The position numbers and the translations under genes are program-made. From positions 1-6,311 of the forward strand of contig JAEORG010000253.1 of the NCBI GenBank assembly GCA_016841005.1: a DNA stretch of 6,311 nt, given 5' to 3'. This DNA is from Candidatus Thorarchaeota archaeon (GTDB lineage Archaea > Asgardarchaeota > Thorarchaeia > Thorarchaeales > Thorarchaeaceae). The notes under the pieces were generated by a model, which saw only the letters and a list, made by a program, of their open reading frames with translations, was not told the origin of the DNA and ran no database searches. How positions within the stretch are numbered: the stretch's first letter is position 1; every line of letters starts with the position of its first letter. This document shows positions 1-4,651 of this stretch, piece after piece.

Positions 1-509
1 ACCTCTTCTTCAATGATGTCTTCTTCAATGAGACTCTTTCTCATTACAACGATTTCTTCTTCTTCTCTAACTGTCCGCTCAATCTCTTCGTAACCCATCT
101 TCTCATAGAAATTCTTCTGTGCTTCAACTGCACCATATACTTCAATCTCTATGAAATTGGCATTCATATGATCTAATAGATTCTCTCCATACTCAAGAAG
201 GCGCGTCCCAATCCTTCGATTTCGAAATGAGTTTCGAACTGCTACACGACTGATTACACCAATATGACCTCTCACCTGCACGCGCATACATCCAACAACA
301 GTATCTCCAACAAGAGCTACATATTGCGTTCCCATCTGTATATGTCGGGATATCTTCGATAGATTTTCTTGTAGTGCACCTGGTGTGCGTGAGAGTTGTT
401 TCTTAATCGGGGCATATGCCTCTTTTATGATCTCTCGTATTGTATCGACCTCTGAGAGTTGAGCACGACGAATGACAATCTCAGCATAGTTGTATATTGG
501 AATAACCAC
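1..509 (-). CDS. GNAT family N-acetyltransferase with acidic C-terminal tail (partial, 3' end off window)
   Basis: This is a predicted cytoplasmic acetyl-CoA-dependent N-acetyltransferase; the substrate cannot be read. At least 169 residues are visible and the C-terminus lies beyond the left edge. With GTG at 509 as residue 1, the N-terminal strand is 'IVIRRAQLSEVD' (11-22). The acetyl-CoA loop is 'RNRRIGTRLL' (96-105), where the usual RxxGxG has Arg in place of the first Gly, and 'AQKNFYEKMGY' (130-140) is the typical motif B. After the fold ends near 158 comes a Glu-rich tail (IEED/IEEE). The start is uncertain. GTG 509 has a purine-rich AAGGAAAG immediately upstream and a TATA-like box at a sensible distance. 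An in-frame ATG at 557 would add 16 residues but falls inside that TATA-like box. The gene is divergent from the next GNAT gene. Family call is firm; start is moderate. Confidence 0.85.
   Translation of the reverse strand, partial: MVIPIYNYAEIVIRRAQLSEVDTIREIIKEAYAPIKKQLSRTPGALQENLSKISRHIQMGTQYVALVGDTVVGCMRVQVRGHIGVISRVAVRNSFRNRRIGTRLLEYGENLLDHMNANFIEIEVYGAVEAQKNFYEKMGYEEIERTVREEEEIVVMRKSLIEEDIIEEE
4..31 (-). repeat. 15-base-period direct repeat in the acidic tail of the GNAT gene
   Basis: The 13-base unit TCTTCTTCAATGA (plus-strand reading) occurs at 4-16 and 19-31, a period of 15 bases. It encodes a five-residue acidic repeat (IEEDI then IEEE) at the C-terminus. The copy number to the left of the window is unknown. 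Confidence 0.7.
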
Positions 510-547
510 CTTTCCTTTTTGTGCGTGTAAGTGTAATGTCGCAATGA

Positions 548-557
548 CATATATCAT
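548..557. promoter_or_regulatory. TATA-like element between divergent GNAT genes
   Basis: CATATATCAT is nearly symmetrical and could serve either strand. On the minus strand it lies about 40-45 bases upstream of the GTG at 509, so transcription would begin near 525-530. On the plus strand it would place a start near 578, just before the ATG at 604. The call rests on motif and position only. Confidence 0.35.
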
Positions 558-603
558 TTGGGCATCGGACTCATAAGGAGAAAGAACCACTGAATATGTA
601 GAA

Positions 604-1089
604 ATGGATTCGAATTTAGCTGTAAGAGCACTTGTAAGTAAAGACAAAAAATGGGCAAAAGATCTATGGATTAGATCTTGGAATGCAGACAATGTCGTAA
701 GTGTAGGTCATATTCATTATCTGAATGAGTTGAATGGATTTGTTGCAGAGTCTAATGGAGAACGTGTTGGCCTCCTTACATACATAGTAGATAACAGACA
801 GATGGAGATAGTGACTCTCGATAGTTTAATGGAAGGAGTAGGGATCGGGACAGCGTTGGTAGATTATACGTTAGCTGAAGCAAAGAAAAGAAAATGCAAT
901 CGAGTGTGGCTTGTAACTACGAATGACAATACAGAGGCATTAAGATTTTACCAAAGAAGAGGATTTGTTATCCAGAAGATTAACAGAGGAGCAATTGAAG
1001 AGTCTCGAAGATTAAAGCCGAGTATTCCACATGTCGGAAACCATGGAATACCAATACGCGATGAGATAGTGATGGAGTACATGATATAA
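604..1089 (+). CDS. GNAT family N-acetyltransferase
   Basis: Predicted soluble acetyl-CoA-dependent acetyltransferase of 161 residues, a normal length for a single GNAT domain. The N-terminal strand 'NLAVRALVSKDKKWAKDL' is followed by beta strands around 'GFVAESNGERVGLLTYIV' (45-62). The acetyl-CoA loop 'EGVGIGTALVD' is at 77-87 (Glu where Q/R is commoner), and motif B 'NTEALRFYQRRGF' is at 109-121. The tail 'LKPSIPHVGNHGIPIRDEI' (137-155) resembles a recurrent C-terminal signature I associate with one GNAT subgroup; the substrate is unknown. ATG 604 is the first in-frame start after a stop at 574. An AAGGAG at 575-580 sits 23 bases upstream, too far for a standard SD site, so the mode of initiation is unclear. 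It is divergent from the left-hand GNAT gene and followed after 70 bases by a tiny membrane protein gene on the same strand. Confidence 0.93.
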   Translation: MDSNLAVRALVSKDKKWAKDLWIRSWNADNVVSVGHIHYLNELNGFVAESNGERVGLLTYIVDNRQMEIVTLDSLMEGVGIGTALVDYTLAEAKKRKCNRVWLVTTNDNTEALRFYQRRGFVIQKINRGAIEESRRLKPSIPHVGNHGIPIRDEIVMEYMI

Positions 1090-1145
1090 TTCGTGCAGAT
1101 GTAGTGAACAGCTTTAATAGCTCTGGCGTAATGATTCATCTTGTC

Positions 1146-1150
1146 GAGGT
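1146..1150 (+). promoter_or_regulatory. Shine-Dalgarno site for the 48-residue membrane protein
   Basis: GAGGT matches the core of the archaeal SD consensus GGAGGTGATC and ends 9 bases before the ATG at 1160. It is the main non-composition argument that this very short reading frame is translated. Confidence 0.6.
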
Positions 1151-1159
1151 CGAATCGCA

Positions 1160-1306
1160 ATGGATGAAAGCGAGGATAAGGATATAGCAGAGTCACAGAA
1201 ACTCAGCAAAGAAGATAAGAAGCGAATACAGGATGGCGCATGTGTCAACTGTGCCATTGTAATGTTCCTCTTCATGTTCGTAATGATGGTTGCATTGGTT
1301 TTGTAA
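1160..1306 (+). CDS. Small single-pass (tail-anchored) membrane protein, 48 residues
   Basis: No family is recognised. The reading frame ATG 1160 to TAA 1304-1306 encodes 48 residues. Residues 1-26 are highly charged (MDESEDKDIAES..., then a Lys-rich KLSKEDKKR at 14-22). Residues 28-48 form one hydrophobic, Met/Phe/Val-rich helix ending exactly at the stop, so it looks like a tail-anchored protein with its N-terminus in the cytoplasm. A CxxC pair (C28, C31) sits at the membrane boundary and could be a metal or redox site, or simply lipid-facing. A GAGGT SD site lies 9 bases upstream, and a hairpin terminator follows about 60 bases after the stop. It may be co-transcribed with the acetyltransferase 70 bases upstream. 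The sharp charged-then-hydrophobic split and the SD site favour a real gene; conservation is untested. Confidence 0.65.
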   Translation: MDESEDKDIAESQKLSKEDKKRIQDGACVNCAIVMFLFMFVMMVALVL

Positions 1307-1365
1307 TTTGAATCCATGTTTAGTTATTTTGTTAAGAATTGATATTGAATACAGAAATAAGAAGT

Positions 1366-1398
1366 GGGAGGAGCCCAGAAGGGCTCATCCTATTTTTT
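1366..1398 (+). terminator. Hairpin plus T-run terminator
   Basis: GAGCCC (1371-1376) and GGGCTC (1381-1386) form a 6-bp stem around the loop AGAA. Past one G.A mismatch the stem extends by about four more pairs (GGGA with TCCT, including one G.T). TTTTTT at 1393-1398 follows. This fits termination of plus-strand transcripts from the small membrane protein and acetyltransferase. The stop codon of the convergent membrane protein (1397-1399) lies in the T-run. On the minus strand the hairpin follows that stop but lacks a strong T-run, so it would be a weaker terminator there. Confidence 0.65.
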
Positions 1399-2794
1399 AT
1401 TCTTCATCTTCATCATCATCACCAAGGCGCTTTGGTGCCCCTAGGCGACGACTTGAGTCGATTGAAAGACGATCTGAATCAGGTGCAGAGAGGTCATGTC
1501 CTTGCCTTCCTTCTTTGATCCCCTCGGATCTCTCACTAGCCCAAGATTCACCCGGATCAGGAGTTGCCTCAGCAATATCCTCATCCACATCTTCGGGGGC
1601 AAAGGTCTGTCCTTCCTCACGAGCTCGTTCAACGATACGTTCTATTCTTCCTCGCTTCAAGTAATAAAGCATGGACACTATAGCAGCTAATGGAAAGGCA
1701 ATTAGTTTCGAGGAGTCTCTAAATACCCAGGTTGCCAATTGTGCTTCTTCAGTTGCAACCCAGCCACCAAACCAAGCACCAATTGTAGGAGCAGTTGTGC
1801 TGAGGGTTATAATGCTATCAACGAAGAAGAAGCTGCTTGCAAGGAAGAATGTTGCAAGAGGACCAAAATCACGTAATCGAGAGCGTGAGCCTTCTACCGA
1901 TGCTGTAATTGTACTTCCTATTCCACTTAAAGCGTAAACCAAGAAGAACAGTGACATGAGAATGTCTGCAAGCTGTATACTGGGAGCGCCTGTTCGTCGA
2001 AGGACATTGAATAGAAAATAGCCTGCATAGACTCCTATAAAGAGGACGAGAAGAGCTATATTCAAAGCTGCACCTCTCTTGGCATATCTGAAGAATGCGA
2101 GGAGTGAAATTAAACAGAATAACCCCATCATGGCATATGCAATTAATAATGGTAGAGATTGTGTTTGTAAATTCGTCAGAGCATCTGGGAACATTCCTAC
2201 AACTGTAGTGCCTATCCCCATGAAATCAGTCGGGATGAAGACTAATGCAGCAAGAGCTTCTACTGCAATGATTCCAAAACCAATTATCAGTATGAAAAAG
2301 CTTCCAATTCCTATTGCTACTCCACCTTTCTTAGGTTCTGCAATGGCTGCTAGAGTAAGACTTGTTCTTGAAGATAGGAATGCCTGAAATGCAATCCAAC
2401 CCAACCATCCAAAGACAGCAAAGAAGTACAGTGCTTCACGACCTAGCCCTACTCCTAGGAAGACAGAGATCGCAAATGAGATTGCCATCCATACGGCGCC
2501 TTTCAATTCTGTTACTCTTCCTCTACCTCTACGTGTTATCCATAAGTTATCCAGTCCAATACCAGTGAATAATGTCCCCAAAGCGAAGTATATTGCACCA
2601 GTTGCGCCAACGTAGACAAATGTAGTTGTGAGTATGGTTTCATATCCTGTGCCAACTGCTCCGGATATAATTATTGAGAAGTATAGACCCAGAAAAGTAG
2701 TTGCTACAAATACTATCAAGTATGCCACATAGCGGCGAGTTCTAAAGAAGACCCCAAGGCCTTCAATCATATTCGAAAGAATCGGGATTTCCAA
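1397..2794 (-). CDS. Multi-pass integral membrane protein (about 10 helices) with long charged cytoplasmic tail
   Basis: The family is not recognised. The 465-residue protein has hydrophobic segments near 23-44, 54-80, 98-117, 121-140, 159-187, 213-235, 243-263, 275-297, 311-333 and 363-379. Arg/Lys clusters (RTRR 18-21, TRRGRGR 87-93, EPKK 153-156, RYAKR 236-240, SRSRLR 303-308, KRGRIER 380-386) all fall on the same side under a ten-helix model, so both ends are predicted cytoplasmic. Residues 385-465 form a hydrophilic tail: first a short basic/acidic helix-like stretch, then a Pro/Asp/Glu/Ser-rich, probably disordered region ending in DDDEDEE. The start codon is TTG, supported by GGGAGGT six bases upstream; the next Met (residue 9) has no such site. 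It appears monocistronic and convergent with the upstream plus-strand genes. A transport or channel role is possible, but no transporter signature is visible. Confidence 0.9.
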   Translation of the reverse strand: MEIPILSNMIEGLGVFFRTRRYVAYLIVFVATTFLGLYFSIIISGAVGTGYETILTTTFVYVGATGAIYFALGTLFTGIGLDNLWITRRGRGRVTELKGAVWMAISFAISVFLGVGLGREALYFFAVFGWLGWIAFQAFLSSRTSLTLAAIAEPKKGGVAIGIGSFFILIIGFGIIAVEALAALVFIPTDFMGIGTTVVGMFPDALTNLQTQSLPLLIAYAMMGLFCLISLLAFFRYAKRGAALNIALLVLFIGVYAGYFLFNVLRRTGAPSIQLADILMSLFFLVYALSGIGSTITASVEGSRSRLRDFGPLATFFLASSFFFVDSIITLSTTAPTIGAWFGGWVATEEAQLATWVFRDSSKLIAFPLAAIVSMLYYLKRGRIERIVERAREEGQTFAPEDVDEDIAEATPDPGESWASERSEGIKEGRQGHDLSAPDSDRLSIDSSRRLGAPKRLGDDDEDEE

Positions 2795-2800
2795 GATATA

Positions 2801-2807
2801 ACCTCCC
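2801..2807 (-). promoter_or_regulatory. Strong Shine-Dalgarno site fixing a TTG start
   Basis: On the minus strand this reads GGGAGGT, a near-perfect archaeal SD, six bases before the TTG at 2794-2792. It is the reason for choosing TTG over the ATG at residue 9. Confidence 0.8.
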
Positions 2808-2836
2808 TAACGCTAAGAGCCTAAACGGACGGGAGG

Positions 2837-2842
2837 ATATAA
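2837..2842 (-). promoter_or_regulatory. TATA box of the ten-helix membrane protein gene
   Basis: The minus strand reads GAAACCTTATATCC, an A/purine-rich BRE-like stretch followed by TTATAT. The box is about 30 bases upstream of the SD at 2807-2801, putting the transcript start near 2815 with a leader of about 20 bases. Confidence 0.6.
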
Positions 2843-2937
2843 GGTTTCCATTGTTGTTATTTGGGTCAAATTCAGAACGGAGAAAGACTGAACATTGTTA
2901 AGCTTTGATTAAGGATACGATTGATGTATTAGGCAAC

Positions 2938-2945
2938 TTTTTATG
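2938..2945 (+). promoter_or_regulatory. TATA-like box upstream of the candidate RNA
   Basis: TTTTTATG is preceded by GGCAAC. The typical archaeal spacing of about 25 bases from box to start puts transcription near 2966, which is where the inverted repeat begins. The sequence is only a moderate match to TTTATATA. Confidence 0.4.
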
Positions 2946-2965
2946 GCTGGGACCAGACCATGATT

Positions 2966-3060
2966 TGTGACCAGTAGCTGGCGGGGCCTAGTTTTCGTAA
3001 CATGCCCTCATTACACAAACTCCCCCCTCCTACCACAAAGCCTCGATGGCTCTGGTCACA
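2966..3060 (+). ncRNA. Candidate structured RNA closed by a 9-bp stem
   Basis: TGTGACCAG (2966-2974) and CTGGTCACA (3052-3060) are perfect inverted repeats 77 bases apart. Inside, AGC (2976-2978) can pair with GCT (3049-3051) and GGGGC (2983-2987) with GCCTC (3040-3044, one G.U), giving a nested extended hairpin. The segment is richer in GC than its AT-rich flanks and has no good reading frame. A TATA-like box lies about 25 bases upstream of the 5' arm. Other readings are a structured 5' leader or attenuator of the zinc-ribbon gene, or DNA half-sites for a regulator. If only GACCAG/CTGGTC pairs, the ACA at 3058-3060 would follow the stem as in H/ACA guide RNAs, but I cannot identify a kink-turn or guide pocket. 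No known RNA family is recognised. Strand and ends are inferred. Confidence 0.35.
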
Positions 3061-3094
3061 CCTTCTGCATCTCTACCAACTCCATCTAGAAGAG

Positions 3095-3102
3095 TATTTT
3101 AG
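3095..3102 (+). promoter_or_regulatory. Possible TATA box for the zinc-ribbon gene
   Basis: TATTTTAG lies about 25 bases upstream of the GAGG SD at 3124-3127. This is the same geometry as the promoters at 2837 and 3519, although the motif is weaker. Confidence 0.4.
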
Positions 3103-3137
3103 AATAGAATAATCTGTGATTATGAGGACCTTTCAAC

Positions 3138-3488
3138 ATGTATAACAACGACAGAACTCAAGCCACCTGCCCATATTGTGGGAATACGTATAATTACTCC
3201 CGGGATGAGATGCAAGAAGGAGGGCTTGTTTCATGTAGGGGCTGTGGTAGTATAATTGAAACCCAACGCAAGCCAGCATTCGATACAACCGCGACCAGAA
3301 CAAGTGGAACAACCTATACTCAACCACCTCCGACTTATAGAAAATCAGGATCGACGGGGACTACGATTGGATGTGCGATTTGCGTCGTGCTACTCATAAC
3401 ACCTCTTTGGATGGGAATCCCAATAGCAATATGTTTAGGACTATGGTATATGCAACAAAATAAAGAAGAACCAAATCAAACTTGGTAG
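3138..3488 (+). CDS. Zinc-ribbon protein with C-terminal membrane anchor
   Basis: This is a 116-residue protein. Residues 11-36 form a zinc ribbon with two CxxC knuckles (CPYC at 11-14 and CRGC at 33-36, 18 residues apart), a fold that binds one zinc ion. A Thr/Pro/Ser-rich linker (about 45-70) leads to a hydrophobic segment at about 77-105, either one long helix or a tight pair around 'ITPLWMGIP', and then a short charged tail. The zinc ribbon is probably cytoplasmic. This zinc ribbon-linker-helix layout is common among uncharacterised archaeal proteins. The role is unknown; it may recruit a partner to the membrane. ATG 3138 has a GAGG SD 10 bases upstream. The next gene starts 71 bases downstream behind its own TATA box, so the gene is probably monocistronic. 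Confidence 0.88.
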   Translation: MYNNDRTQATCPYCGNTYNYSRDEMQEGGLVSCRGCGSIIETQRKPAFDTTATRTSGTTYTQPPPTYRKSGSTGTTIGCAICVVLLITPLWMGIPIAICLGLWYMQQNKEEPNQTW

Positions 3489-3518
3489 ATATTTGATTGG
3501 ATGTTTCAATGGATTCAA

Positions 3519-3527
3519 CTTATATTA
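3519..3527 (+). promoter_or_regulatory. TATA box of the 7TM/dehydrogenase operon
   Basis: CTTATATTA follows a CAA stretch and is a good archaeal TATA box. It predicts a transcript start near 3548, right at the GAGG SD site (3548-3551) of the ATG at 3560, so the leader would be only about 12 bases. Confidence 0.6.
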
Positions 3528-3559
3528 AAATCAGAATAGATTGTAAAGAGGAATTCTAG

Positions 3560-4624
3560 ATGCAATCACCAGAGCTAATACTTCCACTCTCTGTTGCAGC
3601 AGTGATAACAGGTGTTACACTTATCGTTATAGTAAGGGCATGGTGGAAATCGCGGATGCTTCCAACTCTGTTATACACTCTCGCGATTGCTTGTTTCAGT
3701 GGGATGGCACTGGACTTGTTATTAGATCAGACCTTCCTGCCATTTCGTGATTGGTTCATTGAAATCAATGGTCAGGTCCTTTGGATGTCAAATATTCTCT
3801 TGGCATTCTTTATTGTGGGCGGATTCCTCTTCTGGTATTTTGCAATTATGTATTCCCAAATGGACTCACTTCCTAGAAGTGCGCTATTTGTTACTTTCAT
3901 TACTGGAGGGGCATTTCTTGGAGAGATTGTGAAATCGTCATGGTCTGAACAAATCCCTCTCATTGTTGAGGCTGTTGCCGCCGCAGTTCTCATCTATGAA
4001 ATCATCAAGTATGCACGTGTTGTTCGTGGAGTTACATTTGATGCGCTAGAGAAACGAAGAGTCAATGAGTATTTCCTTGGATTTCTCCTGTGGATAATTG
4101 CATTGCCAATAGGAATCATCTTTGGTGGTTTAGGAGCGGAGTTTACATTTGTCGCAAATCTCTGGCCAGTGCCTTATTCTTTAGGTCTGTTGTTAATTGC
4201 TTATACTGTTGCTTTAAATCCCCGACTTCTCTTTATTAGTGAAGCCAGGCCACTAGATTTCCTTATTCTAGATAAGAATGGCATACTTGTATTTACACAT
4301 CGCTTTGATGACTACCATGGAAGTATCGACTCAGAGTTGATGGGGTCGGCAATCTCAGGTATAATTTCACTCATTAAGGAAATGCTCGCTAGCGAAAAGG
4401 AGCTTGCACGAATTGATCATGGAGATACCAAGGTATTGTTAGAACATGGTATCTACACGACATGTCTGTTGATTGTTTCAAAAGAAACTGCAAGATTTAG
4501 ACAGTCACTTCGAAATGCCATGATGGAGTTCGAGTCGAATTATAGGGAAGAATTGATTCGTGAGAGTGCAATGGTGTCCGCATTCACACCCTTTAAGACT
4601 CGGGTTGAAGAGATGTTCCTCTAG
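3560..4624 (+). CDS. 7TM membrane protein with C-terminal longin/roadblock-like cytoplasmic domain
   Basis: This 354-residue protein has seven hydrophobic segments, near 7-26, 33-55, 73-98, 106-124, 130-150, 169-191 and 198-218. Basic residues (RAWWKSR 26-32, KYARVVR 150-156, EKRR 164-167) place the N-terminus outside and the C-terminus inside, the topology of 7TM sensory proteins. Residues 232-335 look like a small alpha/beta domain: strand 'DFLILDKNG', strand 'ILVFTHRF', helix 258-277, strands around 'ELARIDHGDTKVLLEHG' and 'YTTCLLIVSKE', then helix 311-333. The strand-strand-helix-three strands-helix order fits longin folds, which in Asgard archaea and eukaryotes accompany small GTPases. 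The fold call is by eye and uncertain; a PAS or roadblock relative is possible. No kinase or other catalytic motif is seen. ATG 3560 has GAGG 8 bases upstream. It is co-transcribed with the dehydrogenase 27 bases downstream. Confidence 0.85.
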   Translation: MQSPELILPLSVAAVITGVTLIVIVRAWWKSRMLPTLLYTLAIACFSGMALDLLLDQTFLPFRDWFIEINGQVLWMSNILLAFFIVGGFLFWYFAIMYSQMDSLPRSALFVTFITGGAFLGEIVKSSWSEQIPLIVEAVAAAVLIYEIIKYARVVRGVTFDALEKRRVNEYFLGFLLWIIALPIGIIFGGLGAEFTFVANLWPVPYSLGLLLIAYTVALNPRLLFISEARPLDFLILDKNGILVFTHRFDDYHGSIDSELMGSAISGIISLIKEMLASEKELARIDHGDTKVLLEHGIYTTCLLIVSKETARFRQSLRNAMMEFESNYREELIRESAMVSAFTPFKTRVEEMFL

Positions 4625-4640
4625 TCAATCGATGCATCAA

Positions 4641-4644
4641 GAGG
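4641..4644 (+). promoter_or_regulatory. Shine-Dalgarno site fixing a TTG start in the operon
   Basis: GAGG ends 7 bases before the TTG at 4652. The frame is closed by a stop at 4622-4624 and contains no ATG or GTG before the conserved N-terminal strand, so TTG is the only sensible start. Confidence 0.7.
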
Positions 4645-4651
4645 ATTCAGA

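Larger units (their letters stand above)
2795..3137. other. 343-base divergent intergenic region
   Basis: This region lies between the starts of the ten-helix membrane protein (minus) and the zinc-ribbon protein (plus). It holds the minus-strand promoter at 2837-2842, an AT-rich unassigned stretch at about 2860-2935, a TATA-like box at 2938-2945, a GC-rich potential hairpin at 2966-3060 and a weaker TATA-like box at 3095-3102. I saw no convincing coding frame, tRNA or rRNA in it. Several CCAG/CTGG half-sites cluster at 2947-2981 and recur at 3052-3055. Confidence 0.8.

Noticed and set aside
948..1196. 82-codon minus-strand frame over the end of the second GNAT gene
   Set aside because: It is antisense to a clearly conserved GNAT C-terminus, with no recognisable motif.
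1114..1317. 67-codon open frame on the minus strand
   Set aside because: It lies opposite the 48-residue small protein and terminator-side spacer, lacks a domain or SD support, and its composition (Ser/Leu/Ile-rich) is what antisense of a charged/hydrophobic gene gives.
1290..1664. 124-codon open frame on the plus strand
   Set aside because: It crosses the hairpin terminator and is antisense to the acidic tail of the membrane protein; the Ser/Arg-rich composition is an artefact of the Asp/Glu-rich opposite strand.
2079..2387. 102-codon plus-strand frame inside the ten-helix protein gene
   Set aside because: It has no domain and is antisense to strong hydrophobic helices of a gene with a good SD and promoter.
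2955..2980. C/D-box guide RNA signature near CATGATTTGTGA
   Set aside because: The C box is only a partial match and no D box (CTGA) lies at a suitable spacing.
2941..3066. tRNA, SRP RNA, RNase P RNA or 5S rRNA in the GC-rich intergenic segment
   Set aside because: No T-loop, anticodon arm or other signature of these RNAs could be found, and the length (about 95 bases) does not fit SRP or RNase P RNA.
3560..4624. Sensor histidine kinase reading of the 7TM protein
   Set aside because: No H-box, N-box or G-box ATP-binding motifs follow the membrane region; the C-terminal domain is too short and of a different pattern.
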